Of a stretch of 64,000 nucleotides of DNA, positions 10,645-22,644 are shown piece after piece. The stretch is from Liolophura sinensis. Lineage: Eukaryota > Mollusca > Polyplacophora > Chitonida > Chitonidae. The notes beneath the pieces were generated by a model, which saw only the letters and a program-made list of their open reading frames with translations, searched no databases and was not told the DNA's origin. Where the stretch lies: assembly GCF_032854445.1 (NCBI RefSeq), contig NC_088300.1:7686001-7750000 (forward strand), in the 5' to 3' direction. Numbering within the stretch: the first letter of the stretch is position 1; every line of letters starts with the position of its first letter. The position numbers and the translations under genes are program-made.

Positions 10645-10960
10645 TGTCATTGCATTGTGACTAGGTGGGGTACCATATCAGTGCATTGCCACTGGGTAAG
10701 GCGCAATGTCAGTGCATTGTGACTAGGTGGGGTACCATATCAGTGCATTGCCACTGGGTAAGGCGCAATGTCAGTGCATTGTGACTGAATCGGGCAAGAT
10801 GTCAGTGCATTGTGATTGGGTGAGTCGCCATGCTATTGTATTGTGAGTGGTTGGTCGCCGTATGAGTGTGTTGTGGCTGGATGGGGGGGGGTCATATCAC
10901 TGCATTTTGACTTGTTGGTACGCCATGTCATTATATTGTGACTGAGTTGGGCGCCATGTC
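10645..10960. repeat. Degenerate tandem repeat of about 31/62 bp (CAGTGCATTGTGACT)
   Basis: CAGTGCATTGYSACTRGGT recurs about every 31 bp. Two near-identical copies of a 62-bp dimer come first, followed by several increasingly diverged units. It ends about 180 bp before the next MFS exon. Confidence 0.85.
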
Positions 10961-11136
10961 GGATGTTTTCAGCATGGAGTTCATATAGATAAGCAGCATT
11001 GGGACCGGTCATTACGGATGACGACTGTCAAAGGAATGCCTAGATTAAATTCTGCACGAGTATCGTGACAATACTTTCCAGACAAACAATTACAGGTTTC
11101 CCGTCCCGCTATATCGACTGTTTTGTCTTTTAACAG

Positions 11137-11428
11137 GGCTTCCTGACGTCAGTAGGGGGTACAACTGTGGTGGATTTTACCGAAATCCTCCATGAGTCCT
11201 ACACGCATATCGGAATGGCGCTTGGTGTCCACTTTTTGGGGATTCTCTGTGGACTTTTCCTCAGCGGTTTTCTCTCGGATCATCTGAGACTGGACCGTCA
11301 TATGTTGCTGGGCTGTTCAGCCATTGCAATGGGCATTCTAAACTTGGTCAAACCCTTTTCCTTCCATGTGATCATGTATGCAGTGGTGCTGGGTGTAGAG
11401 GGCTTATTCAAAGGCATAATAAAACCAG
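11137..11428 (+). CDS. MFS transporter (MFSD4/NaGLT1-like), middle exon with TM1 end to TM4
   Basis: The acceptor TTTTGTCTTTTAACAG ends at 11136 and the donor CCAG|GTAAAG begins at 11429. The exon enters in phase 0 and leaves after the first base of a codon, which the next exon completes as GTT (Val). The translation starts GFLTSVGGTTVVDF. A helix follows (MALGVHFLGILCGLFLSGFL), then the MFS motif-A-like loop (GFLSDHLRLDRH) between TM2 and TM3. TM3 (MLLGCSAIAMGILNLVKPF) and TM4 (VIMYAVVLGVEGLFKG) complete it. The arrangement and the VANNLLLSLWG continuation in the next exon match the MFSD4A/MFSD4B group. The substrate cannot be inferred; vertebrate MFSD4B (NaGLT1) is a sodium-coupled glucose transporter. 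Confidence 0.85.
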
Positions 11429-11828
11429 GTAAAGCCTTTAAAGTATACACAGAATCGCCGTTGGTTGGCTACTGTGTGATAGGAAAACTTAAGCTGAAAT
11501 AAATTTTACGTACAGTAGATTTATTCCATGTACCCTTAAGTGTTACCAAACAAGAGACAATCTCTTTGCTCTACCGTCGGCATTGGTTCTGTATCGCTTT
11601 AATAAAGAATTCATGCAACCTACCCGAAATGTTAAGCCCAATCAAATTCTAAAATCATTTGTTAAATATTTAAGACAAAAATTAGGCGTGAAATATCACA
11701 TTCGCCAAACAGTCTTAAATCCTGAGAGAGTACATCTTATTCTCTGAAACACACAATCGAAAGAAATGTAATTGTTAACATACACCTGTTGTTAGTGATT
11801 GTAAAAATAATTTCTGCCTACTTTTCAG
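11429..11828 (+). other. MFS gene intron (400 bp)
   Basis: It starts GTAAAG and ends with the acceptor TGCCTACTTTTCAG. No embedded repeat is seen. Confidence 0.8.
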
Positions 11829-12838
11829 TTGCTAACAACCTTCTGTTGTCGCTATGGGGAGAAGCCGCTCCAACGCCCGTCAACATATTCCACTTTGGTT
11901 TTGGCGTCGGTGCACTGATTGGACCCTTCGTGACGAAACCATTTCTGTCTGAGCGATGCCCTTCGCTGGCAACGAATTCCACAAGAGTGACTCTAAACCC
12001 GGTGTGTAAGTCTACTGCAGATGATGACGGGATCAAGTACATCAGGGAGTCTAGGATTGGGATTCCGTTCACAATATCTGTAGTACCCATTGTGGCTATG
12101 GGCGTGATGTTTCTAGTGTTTTACACCAGAAACAGAGTCAGCTCGATTAGGAAGGGCTCTGCAGTTGTCACGAGTCAGACTCCACACGGAGATCCGGGAA
12201 CAAGGCTTGGGATTTGGGGAATTCTTATTGTCGTTTTGTTACTGTGCTATTACTTCACGCTGGCAGGCTCCGGATTTGGTGGTTACCTCTTTACCATTGC
12301 CTTTGAGAGCGATTTAGGATGTTCCAAAGATGATGCGTCCAAGATCGCTTCCACATTCTATGCAGCATTTACGAGTGGTCGCGTTTTAGCAGCTGTATTT
12401 TTACAGTGGTTCTCCATTAAAACCTTATTTATATTTTACGTGTTTGGGGCTTTTGGCTCGATGCTTGGAATGGCAGTTTTTGGTCTATTCTCAAAAACGT
12501 CCCTTTGGCTGTTCAGTGCTATATGTGCTCTCTATGCCGGACCTCTTTGGCCAGCTGGGTTGGCGTGGACTAATAATTACATGCACCTGACCACCATGAA
12601 CATTGCTGTGGCGGAAACTGGCGCCTGTGTGGGAGAGATTATATTCTTCTGGGTAGGCGGCTATCTTATAGATACCCGCAATATACCTGCTATCTTCACC
12701 ATGACTCTCACATGTAACGCTGCAGCCTGTCTGGTGACTGTCATACTTTATCTTATTGCTTATCGCATTGGTAAGCGAAACTTCCAGGAGAGAAATCTTA
12801 ACGATCTAGAGCTTAAATGGATCCCTGTAGCCAAGTAG
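11829..12838 (+). CDS. MFS transporter (MFSD4/NaGLT1-like), terminal exon with TM4 end to TM12
   Basis: It continues the previous exon as V-A-N-N-L-L-L-S-L-W-G-E and ends at TAG (12836-12838). Visible features in order are a family-like TM5 signature (FHFGFGVGALIGP), then a hydrophilic loop with Cys residues (ERCPSLATNST...VCKSTADDD), presumably extracellular and carrying an N-S-T sequon. TM6 is SVVPIVAMGVMFLVF, and a cytoplasmic loop of about 30 residues separates the halves. TM7 contains LLLCYYFTLAGSGFGGYLF, TM8 SGRVLAAVFLQW, TM9 YVFGAFGSMLGMAVFG, TM10 AGPLWPAGLAW, TM11 ETGACVGEIIFFWVGGY and TM12 AACLVTVILYLIAYRI. A short basic tail ends IPVAK. With the two upstream exons the assembled product is 476 residues plus a missing N-terminus, close to the usual length of about 480-510. 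It is a plasma-membrane solute transporter by family; the substrate is unknown. Confidence 0.88.
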
Positions 12839-12849
12839 GCTTGGTAGCG

Positions 12850-13230
12850 AAGACTCACAAAACCCTGTGTGTACCTTTATATGTACCAAACGCGTACATG
12901 CTCTCGACTCATTTTGAGTACTTACATCACATTTGCAAATGCTCTACACTCATTCTGAATGTATCTATATAGGCCATGCGCATATGCTCTCAACTCTTTA
13001 TGCGTGTACGTGTATATCTATACCTTATGGGTATATGACAAAATTTATTATGACTGTACCTTATCTGTAAATGCCCTTGACTCTTCTTGTGCCTTATGGG
13101 TATATGACAAAATTTATTATGACTGTACCTTATCTGTAAATGCCCTTGACTCTTCTTGTACCTGGAATGTGTCTATACCTTATGTGCACATGTTACTGAC
13201 TCTTGAAACTGTACGTATACTTTTTACATC
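12850..13230. repeat. Degenerate tandem repeat of about 67 bp in the MFS 3' flank
   Basis: Units of the type (A)AATGCYCTYGACTC recur after the stop codon. Two adjacent units of about 67 bp (about 13023-13160, containing TATGGGTATATGACAAAATT) are nearly identical. The outer units at 12895-13010 and 13170-13215 are much more diverged. The array probably lies in the 3' UTR or just beyond it. Confidence 0.75.
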
Positions 13231-13650
13231 ATACTATTTTTGTATGGAAATAGAAGCAGTTGATTTTATGTCATAATAACAAACCTAACCGTTGTAAATG
13301 AGTGAAAAAAAATTATATTAGGCGGATTCATAAACAACCTTGTGCACTTTATACACTGTTACATGTCATTCGTCATGAAGGTTTTCTTTACACTCTTGGT
13401 TTGACATGTTAATGAATTACCCTGTAGTGATTATGTCTGCCATCTTTCCCTGAAGGAACTAATGACATCTACCAGAAGTTCACTATGTCCAAGACCAATG
13501 AGGTTAGGGGTTCGAACCTAGTACCCGCAGCGGTTGTACGACATGAGTGTTGTCAGTTACTTTGCAAAAGGCAATGACTTCACCCTGCCAGAGGCCTTGG
13601 GTTTTAAATGTGTATCAAAAGACGTATCTAAAATTGTAGTGCAGTTCAAA
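13231..13650. other. Intergenic; possible SINE head
   Basis: A B-box-like GGGGTTCGAACCTAG at about 13507-13521 suggests another degenerate tRNA-derived head. I see no gene. Confidence 0.4.
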
Positions 13651-13654
13651 CTTT

Positions 13655-13800
13655 ATTTATTTATTTATATTTATTTGATTGGTGTTTTACGCCGTACTCA
13701 AGGATATTTCACCTATACGACGGCGGCCAGCATTATGGTGGGTGGAAACCGGGCACAGCCCGGGGGAAACACACGACCATCACGGAGAGGAAGCCGGAAG
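13655..13800 (-). repeat. SINE family A, partial copy (inverted)
   Basis: It starts at the A-rich tail (TTTATTTATTTATATTTATT), followed by GATTGGTGTTTTACGCCGTA. It then runs through the core (GGCGGCCAGCATTATGGTGG, CCGGGCACAGCCCGGGGGAA). It matches the plus-oriented copy at 36758-36993 in reverse complement. Confidence 0.85.
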
Positions 13801-14640
13801 AGGAAGTAAAATAGTACGATTTCAAGTTTAAACATTCAGTTTCAAACATTTTTCTGTGACCCCCAAAATGGCTTTTCGAAACAGGCCTTTATTATGTGTT
13901 GTCATAATACAAAACTAAAACTTCAGAACCCCCGACTACGTTGTTAATTATCTGCTTAACTGCCAATACACTTCTGAATGGGCCCAGGCTTCTTCATCCA
14001 AAACACCTGACCATATAGCTCATCATATGCCACAAATTCTTGAGTGTAGGCGATACTAAATAAACACCAGCACTAAATACAAATATAAGAACAGCCCTAG
14101 CGTGACATTTTAGTGCCCTTCTCACAAAACTTGAACAAGCTAAAAGTATTCGTTCTGACTGTATTGCCACTCCACCCTTTCTTGTTTCATTTATTAGTTT
14201 ATATGGGTTTAACGCTGCACTCAAAAATGAGTTACTTAATAATACGCGTGGAACCGTCCTGTGTATACAAGTGGAGGAAATCCGGCAGAGCTCGGAGAAT
14301 ACTACCCTCCTCCAGCCGGCACCTAGGATTTCTTGTTTCTTTGATGAATATGTGAAACATTAGGGTTTATTTCTTAATATGCACTTGGGGATGTCCTGAG
14401 AAAAGCAGCTTCTTAATTGGGGCATAAAAATGACTTCAAACTGCAGTTCTCCTAACTAGCCGCCTGTAGCGTCACTCTGTCGGGGGCTCGAATTTTTCTG
14501 ATGACGTCTGGATATACGACGACGGCCTGCATCATCGATGATGGGACGAAACCGGTCAGAGCCCCGCGGGGGAACTGTGACGAAAACACTGTTATATACG
14601 TCTTAGTAATTAGTTCATTGTTCTGATGTGGAAAACAGGT
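13801..14640. repeat. Intergenic with fragments of repeats, including a SINE A core (14500-14580, minus)
   Basis: The stretch at about 14500-14580 (ATACGACGACGGCCTGCATC, then GAAACCGGTCAGAGCCCCGC) is the inverted core of SINE family A. A piece at 14190-14310 (GGGTTTAACGCTGCACTCAA) looks like a different old repeat. No coding exon is evident. Confidence 0.55.
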
Positions 14641-15095
14641 TTAAGATAAAACAAAACCAACCTTCTCAAATTTCTACATCGTTGTATTACAAATGCAGTT
14701 TCGAACTTTCGTTCTCATCAGGGAAATTGAGTGTAAGCAGTGTATAGTCTTGATTATATACAGCATGGTCAGTGTTTACTTGACAGAAGTGGTCGCTTAA
14801 CAACACAAAATCAGAAGCCGCGAGTAGGATCTGACCCCTAAGCAGAAAAACGAAATGTTCGTGCTCACAGAGCTGTTTTATTTTTAATATATTTTTATCA
14901 TCGGAATCTAAGATATAGATGAATTGTATTGTTCGAATACAGCTGTTTAGTCCTAGCTGTTTCGACCAATGATCGGTCAAATTTAATTGCTTTAAATTTT
15001 GATTTATGTCAAATATCAAAGTAAGGGCTGAATTCGACATTGGCCCAGCGCACTGCTCTGCGCATTTGTATACATGCCACCTGGAGTTCTGCAGA
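14641..15095. other. Spacer before the 124-bp satellite, nothing seen
   Basis: A minus-strand open frame (14687-15145) runs into the satellite and shows no domain. Confidence 0.5.
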
Positions 15096-16258
15096 CCTTC
15101 CTGATTGGACAGGAACGTGGTCGGGAGTGTAGTACTGTAAACCAATATAGCTGGACCAGTGACAGTCCTCCATACAGGGGAATAGCAGTCTTACCCTTTG
15201 TGATATCCCAAAACGCCATTGTCCCTGACTGGACAGGGCGTGGTCGGGAGAGTAGTACCGTAAACCAGCAGCTGGACCAATGACAGCCCTCCATATAAGG
15301 AAATAGTCGGCTTACCCTTGGTAAAATCCCAAAACGCCATCGTCCCTGACTGGCCAGGAACGTGGCCGGGAGAGTAGTAGGCCTACTGTAAACCAATATA
15401 GCTGGACCAGCGAGAGCCCTCCATACAGGGGAATAGTAGGCTTACTCTTGGTAAAATCCCAAAACGCCATCGTCCCTGACTGGCCAGGAACGTGGCCGGG
15501 AGTGTAGTACTGTAAACCAGTATAGCTGGACCAGCGAGAGCCCTCCATACAGGGGAATAGTAGGCTTACTCTTGGTAAAATCCCAAAACGCCATCGTCCC
15601 AGACTGGCCAGGAACGTGGTCGGGAGTGTAGTACTGTAAACCAATATAGCTGGACCAGCGAGAGCCCTCCATACAGGGGAATAGTAGGCTTACTCTTGGT
15701 AAAATCCCAAAACGCCATCGTCCCTGACTGGCCAGGAACGTGGCCGGGAGTGTAGTACTGTAAACCAGTATAGCTGGACCAGCGAGAGCCCTCCATGCAG
15801 GGGAATAGTAGGCTTACCCTTGGTAAAATCCCAAAACGCCATCGTCCCTGACTGGCCAGGAACGTGGTCGGGAGTGTAGTACTGTAAACCAATATAGCTG
15901 GACCAGCGAGAGCCCTCCATGCAGGGGAATAGAAGGCTTACTCTTGGTAAAATCCCAAAACGCCATCGTCCCTGACTGGCCAGGAACGTGGCCGGGAGTG
16001 TAGTTCTGTAAACCAATGTAGCTGGACCAGCGAGAGCCCTCCATGCAGGGGAATAGTAGGCTTACTCTTGGTAAAATCCCAAAACGCCATCGTCCCTGAC
16101 TGGCCAGGAACGTGGCCGGGAGTGTGGTTCTGTAAACCAATGTAGCTGGACCAGCGAGAGCCCTCCATGCAGGAAAATAGTCGGCTTACTCTTGGCAGAA
16201 TCCCAAAACGCCATTGTCCCATTGGACAGGACGGTGGTCGGTAGTGTAGAACCGAGAA
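15096..16258. repeat. 124-bp satellite, about 9 copies
   Basis: The unit includes GTAAACCAATATAGCTGGAC, CAGCGAGAGCCCTCCATACA, AAATCCCAAAACGCCATCGT and CTGACTGGCCAGGAACGTGG. The minus-strand open frames begin at an exact 124-bp spacing (their ends lie at 15442, 15566, 15690, 15814, 15938 and 16062). Because 124 is not a multiple of 3, each copy shifts frame, so these ORFs are not genes. Inner copies are almost identical. The first two copies and the last are visibly diverged. Confidence 0.97.
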
Positions 16259-16270
16259 CCGCGAAAAGAA

Positions 16271-16291
16271 AGGAAAAAAAAAAAAAAAAAA
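16271..16291. repeat. A-rich homopolymer next to the satellite
   Basis: A run of about 19-20 A residues follows GGAAAGG just after the 124-bp array. Read on the minus strand this is a T-rich tract about 30 bases downstream of an AATAAA. Confidence 0.8.
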
Positions 16292-16323
16292 AGCCTAAAG
16301 ACAAAAGGTTTGTATTAAATTCC

Positions 16324-16329
16324 TTTATT
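16324..16329 (-). promoter_or_regulatory. Candidate poly(A) signal (AATAAA) on the minus strand
   Basis: AATAAA on the minus strand is followed about 30 nt downstream by a long T-rich tract, the usual layout of a cleavage/polyadenylation site. If used, it would end a minus-strand transcript. The nearest minus-strand gene is the stonin-like gene ending at 22205, which would need a 3' UTR of about 5.9 kb. Weak single-motif evidence. Confidence 0.25.
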
Positions 16330-18168
16330 AACTTCACCGTCTCAGGTTTGTGCTAATACTTAAATTGTTGTGAAACAATATCAACAACTTCTATTTACTC
16401 TATAGAGAGATCCGCCGTGGCACAAACCAGTGACTGCACAGTGTCCGTATCCCAACATCATTGGTGTATTCGGATCACAGACAACAGTATGAAGTACTCG
16501 ACGTCTACTGATGCAAGGATGTACCGGTATGCAAGAATTAGGTCATATCTTGGCGTCTGCTGAACCCTGCGGTGTCGTATCAGGCCTCTCGTATCTATTA
16601 CTACACAACTATATGTCTACATTGCTTTAGATACTATTGCGCTTACAAATGTATCAAAGACACCACCATGCATAATATGACGTGGAAAAATCAGAAAGAC
16701 GTTCCAAGATAAACCCTTTAATAGGTACCTAAGCTATCCGTACAAAGGATTTCGCTAAATCCCACACAGTCTCATGTTACCTATACAGTATAAAGGAATT
16801 CGCGATACTGGCGTAAAATTTGGTTATATTAACAGGTATATCGTAGCTGATTCTACCTACAAGTGAAACAATGCCAGGAAAAAGCCAGTGCCAAGAATAG
16901 GATCTGACAAGATGGATGGTATGGCATTATTCACAAATGAAGCAACAATAGTGATGAAAGTGCGGTGTAATCAAAGATAATGCGCCTAACAGATCAAACA
17001 TGCAAACGGACAATTGTGTGCAACGTGGTCATTTAGGTGACAAACACCGGTATGAAGGTCTCGCCCATATCGGTGGCTACCCAACATGTTATAGCACTGT
17101 ATTATATAGGTATTGCTCATATAGATGATACATGTATTATGGATATATATTGGCTGGGAGACGACCACAAAGTGGTCCCAGATGACACAACAGGCAAGTT
17201 GACTATGCAGTTACAGCTACATGTACGTTATTAACCATGTAAGACAGGTAGGCAACACAGGTGTCCATTTAGTTTAGGCGAGCTCATTTGCACACCACGT
17301 CCAAATCACCCGCAGTGCATTCACTGATCTATTACAATGCGTTCAAGACAAGTGCACAATGAAAAACTTAACCAATTAAAATGACCAACAGCAAATCCCA
17401 CATACGATTCCGATAACCAAGGGGCAATAACTCCCCGTTCACATGAGAAAGCTAATTTAAGAGGCTGTTCTCGAGTTAATTCCCCCTACTGCATTGCTGT
17501 CTCGCCAATTTTACCGATCTACAACATCAAGTATCTCGCGAAAGACGGACTTACTCGGTGGGATAAATCAAAAACAAAAACAGAAATTATATACGTGGTA
17601 GACTTTACCATAAATTAGAAATGCCCTAAAGTTTCAGTCTTGACTTAATGATTTTATCTATCAAACGAACATAGACATAACAGTAACACATAAGTAAAAC
17701 GACACAGAGTAGGCAAATTAATATCAGTGGTAACAAGTATAACAAAATGATTAAGATTTAGGCCTAAATAAAATCTTATCAAATAGTAAGATATAGCCTT
17801 AACATCTAGAGACAGCACCTTTTAAAAGCACTGTTTAAACATATAAACAATAATACACTGCTTAAAACATGAGCTATGGCAATATGCTGAAATGCGAAGC
17901 AAAAAAGACAATGTTCAATACATAGCCAAGTACACCAAGGTAACCTAGGTTTCCAAATGTCGGTTACAAAGTTTCACAAATGTTATAAGTGACTATTATT
18001 AGAGGAAAAGCTGTCTCAATGACAGACCTTGAATTCCAAGTTACGATGCTGTCCTCATTATCACAATGTTAGCCTGCTGAATGAATAAATAAATAAATAC
18101 AAAACATACGCAGCAATTCACAAAACAACCAGCCTGATAATAAACATAAAGTGAAGTACATGTAACAT

Positions 18169-18352
18169 GAATATCTGACTTGCCAAGTGTGGGAATTTGT
18201 CACAGAATGAAACTGGTCAGTAGACTTACAGTATACTAGTATAGGTCAGCTGCTCCCACTATGAATATCTGACTTGCCAAGTGTGGAAATTTGTCACAGA
18301 ATGAAACTAGTCAGCAGACATACACTGTATAGGTCAGCTGCTCCAACTACAC
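18169..18352. repeat. Direct duplication of about 94 bp
   Basis: ATATCTGACTTGCCAAGTGT starts at 18171 and again at 18265. Both copies continue through TTTGTCACAGAATGAAACT and AGGTCAGCTGCTCC, with small differences (one copy has an extra TATACTAG-like piece). Confidence 0.9.
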
Positions 18353-20244
18353 ATACACAGACACTTCACATGACATCATATACAATACTATGGTAACTTT
18401 CTTCATTTATCTCAAAAATGTTTTTCTTAGTATACACAAATATGCTCAGTTATATACAATTATGTCAAAGAGAATACAATATATATACACACAAACAATT
18501 TAAGTGGAACAACAACTTTTAACAAACAGTTAGGTTGAAGATAAATGTTCTATAGAAGGGCATGGATGTACAGTGTGTATTGCACATCACCGAATGCACA
18601 ACATAGAACAGTTGTATGTCCTAAAATGTACACACAGGTTAAGTGGCCGTACAGCGTATAGTCATACAGATGTACATATGATTTGGCTCGACACATCTTA
18701 CAAGGTTTTAACAAACACAGGCTTCTATAACAGTTAATGTGGAATTTTGAATGTTTTGCCATCTTATGAAATCTTTCTTGAGCGAGTGTAAATAATTCAT
18801 ATATCTCTTAATCCATTCACCTAGAAATTGTCAAAACTATTAAAGCTATTCAGGTTATCCATGTAATCCGAATTTGGCAGTCGTATAAACTTCGCATTCA
18901 CTCACCTGCTCTATTTTAGTCTGACCGTAGTGCCAGTTTTACCATTCAGTTTCCTATTAACAAGATCCAAGCAGCTGTATCCTAGGTCAATCCCAAAGAA
19001 CTAAAGCAATTATTGTTGGAATATGTGTCTTTGATACTGTAAGGCCTTTGTCCCTTAATCTCCATTATGTACTACTGCAGGATAATATGATGAATGGCAT
19101 GGTATAATACTTACATGGATTGGCGACTGTCCATGCACAACGACAACAATACATGTGCATGCACTGCAAGCTACCAAATCTCAAACCAATAAGTGCCAAC
19201 AACAACCATTGTAAAGTCCAGTGTGTGTCATATATACATATCAACCTTCACAGCATTCCCTGGATAAATACAGGTGTAGATGCAGAGTAGCTCTTCAGCT
19301 TCTGCACTTTCTCACATATCTGAGACTTTCATCTTCAGTCAGCTCAACAATCCACAAACTGACAGGATTAAGTGGACACCTCAACCATATCACATGTCAC
19401 TATGAACGGAAACGGACGCAACTTTAGTAATGAACCTTTAATAGAGACAATATTACATTGGCTTGATTGGCCTTAAGGCTTCATAAAGTGTACTTTTTAT
19501 CAGTCTACATGTAGATCAAAACAGTGCTGTAAGAATGTGTATAAATAAACAACATGTTACGCTGTAACAAGCCACCATTGCTTAGTGTCCAACATTAAGC
19601 TACGTTTGTAAGTGTCGCATGTATTTTGGTTATTCCATTGAAACAAATCAGATGTATTCATTTCAATGGGCTGAATTCAGTCCTAAAAACCAAAATCTGA
19701 TACTGGCAAAAACTGCATAAGCATTTCTATCTTCTATTCAACTCTCAAAAATAAGACTAAACTTGTGACTTTCGTAAAATAAACAATATTAAAACAATAT
19801 GCCATGTTTTCTGTTTAAAGCTACCTGAAATATAATACAACAGTATAAAACTGATCACAAAATAACATAAAATAACTGCAACCAAAACTAAAAATACAGA
19901 AAAAAAATTCCTGAAGAACTCTTTTCCAGATGTGTTAGATATACTGATACATATAATTCAATCAAACTGTCCTGTGTCAAGAACAAATAAAATCTGAAGA
20001 AAGAAAGAAACATTCCCATATTGCTCCATTACTGAACCACAGGGCACATCTTCTCTAGTGCATTTGAAAAATAGGGCAAACAACCAGTTTTTCAATAACA
20101 AATAACAGATATATGACTATTTTCTCATTTTCTGAAAAAAAATCTGACTAAAAATCTCTGCAATATATGTAATACCTTCGAAACATTGTTTTTTTTCTGG
20201 AAAAGGCATATATCTCGGGAAGGAGGAATGTTTCATGAAAAAAT

Positions 20245-20378
20245 TATACTTGTGTGATACATCAACACTGTGATACATCAATCTGTGTGATACATCAACA
20301 CTGTGATACATCAATCTGTGTGATACATCAATCTGTGTGATACATCAACACTGTGTGATACATCAATCTGTGTGTAGC
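20245..20378. repeat. 16/17-bp tandem repeat (TGTGATACATCAAYMYTG)
   Basis: Alternating units TGTGATACATCAACAC and TGTGATACATCAATCTG are present in about eight copies. Confidence 0.92.
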
Positions 20379-20769
20379 TTCATCACAGTATTTCACCCTG
20401 GTAAAATAAAACTCAATAGCGTGAAACTCTTACACACCATTTTAGGTAAAAATAATCTCATCATATTAAAGCATCTTACAGAGATTTCCTTTGGCACTGT
20501 TGACAGAAAGGGTGAATGAAAATACTTAATAATAATAAAACATAAAAAAAAAACAAGTAGTGAAAACAAGCGACATAAATGACTAAAATGGGGATAATTA
20601 ATACTGACTTTTTAACACACTGAATTTGCCGTAAAAATTTCTTCTGAGATCCAACAGCTACATGTATATTTCCCTGGGGGTATATATCCATTTTTTGATA
20701 AGTTAAGAAAAGACCAGTTTAAATCTTATCTACAGGGAACCCAGTGGCTTTGATAATGGGAGCCTTTAC

Positions 20770-21005
20770 CATGTCAAGATGATTGGTGGTGCTCACCCAG
20801 CCACTAGCCTGCCAAAGGCTTGGTTGTAGCAGGCCACTAACCTGCCAGAGGCAGGGTGCTGGTCTGCCAGAGCCTTGGTTGTAGCAGGACATTGGCCTGC
20901 CTGAGCGTCAGTTGTTGCAGGCTACTAGTCTGCCGAAACCTTGGTTGCAGCAGGACACTAGCCTGCCAGAGGTTTGGTTGCAGCAAGGCACTAGCCTGCT
21001 AGTCA
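20770..21005. repeat. Degenerate tandem repeat of about 35-40 bp (CACTAGCCTGCCAGAGGYTT)
   Basis: Six or so units built from RCAGGMCACTAGCCTGCCA followed by GAGGCTTGGTTG are present, with many substitutions and length changes. Confidence 0.75.
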
Positions 21006-22204
21006 TGGTTGCATACGGAAGGGCCATGGATTATAACTCTAGATCATCAGCTGATCATAGAAGTGGAAAGCTAGAAGTCAGCTACAGATGAGCCAGTGGC
21101 AGTTCCTTAAGCACTTACAGCCTTGTTTGTACTGTTCCATAGTTAATGTATACATGAAACCCTTGGTTTTTATTTCTTAATACACAGTATACGATTTCGT
21201 CAAAATAATTATGTCAAGGGGAGAGAACGAATTCAGGGTGCTAAGCTGGTCTCGCATTCCAAGTCTTTTCAACTATGACGTCACCTCCAACCAGGAATAG
21301 AGGGATTATTAGGAAATATAAAACATTCTTCAACAATGAGAAAAAATTCTCATTTTTCAGGCATATCTTCATTGATGTTTCTTAAAACCACTCTGGTATA
21401 TAGTACTATTTCATGTATCCTTTAAGATTATGTGTACATCTAGACTGTCTTCTCTGGGCTAAAGGAAAGCCACTGGGGGCTACATCTACATGTAGGGCCA
21501 TCATTTTTCAGTCAGTGCTCTGTTTATCTAGGCAGAGTGACCTCATTCCTGCCCTAGTATGTCACCTCATGGTGCCTCGACCAATCAGGAACTTTGACGC
21601 ATTGTCTAATCAGATGTGGCAACAAATAAACCACTCTTCCATGGCGGAACCAATCAGAATCCATAATTAGATTTTTTGGAGCACACCCTCTACTTTCCTG
21701 TGAAATTGCCTGGTATTATGGATGAAAGAGTAGTGAATAGCTTTGAGACTAGTTGAGCCCTGAATCAGCCAAACCTACAATATGCTATCTTGTAGATAAG
21801 TGGTGAGGATAGGCTTACTGCCATGTTGTCATACCCACCAGGTTATAGATGAAGCGGACAACTGAATTTCTTACTGTCTGAATAGGCATTAGCAATACTA
21901 CTTATCATAAAGTGCCAGAAGAGTGAATGTTTTACACCACACCACAGCATCACTGCATAATGTATGAATACCTCATTAATTATTTTGCATGCAGCAGAAC
22001 TCTGAAATCTACTAACAGCAATGTTTTCACCCAGCAACTGCACAAATTTGTTCTGATTTCCAATGTAATCTACTTCTATGTTGATTAACCTGCAAAATTT
22101 GGAAAACGACCTTGACTATTAGGATCCCAAGATTACAGATACTGAGCTCTATGTTACTGTGATACAAGAAGATCAGCGGTTTGGAGTGGAAATCCCTGGC
22201 ATCC

Positions 22205-22458
22205 TCAATCACTGGTCTCCTCTGTCTCTTCCAGGTGCTGGTGTTCAATCTCCACCCTCATCTGGTACTTGCCAACGTACTTCACCCACTTCTCTGGGGG
22301 GTTTGGATTGGCCACACTGACAGAACGCACCTGGGTTTTAGACACAGTGCTGGAGGGCATAGTAAATTCTATGTCAGCATATTTCTCAAACTCTGCAGGC
22401 TTTTCATCATGAGGACCCAAGTCCATCTTTAGCTGGAACAAATGGGACTTATAAGCAC
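22205..22458 (-). CDS. Stonin-like endocytic adaptor, terminal exon (end of mu-homology domain)
   Basis: On the minus strand the acceptor TTTTGTATTTTTCAG precedes 22458, and the stop TGA is at 22205-22207. The exon joins the large exon in phase: GAA G|GT GCT TAT AAG gives E-G-A-Y-K-S-H-L-F-Q-L-K. It contributes the last 84 residues, including F-A-like sequence EKYADIEFTMPSSTVSKTQV, then RSVSVANPNPPEKWVKYVGK and Y-Q-M-R-V-E-I-E-H. The F-T-M-P and S-V-x-N-P-x-P-x-x-W-V-K-Y-x-x-x-Y elements are those of the C-terminal strands of AP-2 mu-like homology domains in stonins. Together with the exon at 26564-30373 it completes a single frame of 1344 codons plus stop. Confidence 0.9.
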
Positions 22459-22644
22459 CTGAAAAATACAAAAGTGGCACATAAATTTATGTTCACATGA
22501 TGGTCAGACAACCATTGATTGAGGTACATGTACACATCCCTTACACAATGACAATTATCACATCAATCACATGAAACCTGTAAAGAAGAATATTTTAAAG
22601 GTATTAGGGGCCCTCCATGGCAAAGATGTTTAGCATGCCAGGGT

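Larger units (their letters stand above)
16330..22204. other. Non-coding AT-rich stretch downstream of the stonin stop; possible long 3' UTR or intergenic
   Basis: No convincing exon or SINE is seen in 5.9 kb. It contains a direct duplication of about 94 bp (18169-18350), a short satellite at 20245-20375 and a degenerate repeat at 20770-21005. The absence of family A and B SINEs, common elsewhere in the window, is compatible with transcribed 3' UTR sequence but does not prove it. Confidence 0.4.

Noticed and set aside
9389-10664. A 358-codon repeat-protein ORF and two frame-shifted ORFs
   Set aside because: They come from the 60-bp array. They lie in an MFS intron, have no start or flanking non-repeat coding sequence, and several frames are equally open.
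15016-16337. A ladder of minus-strand ORFs of about 108 codons
   Set aside because: Their 124-bp spacing and changing frame show that they are satellite artefacts.
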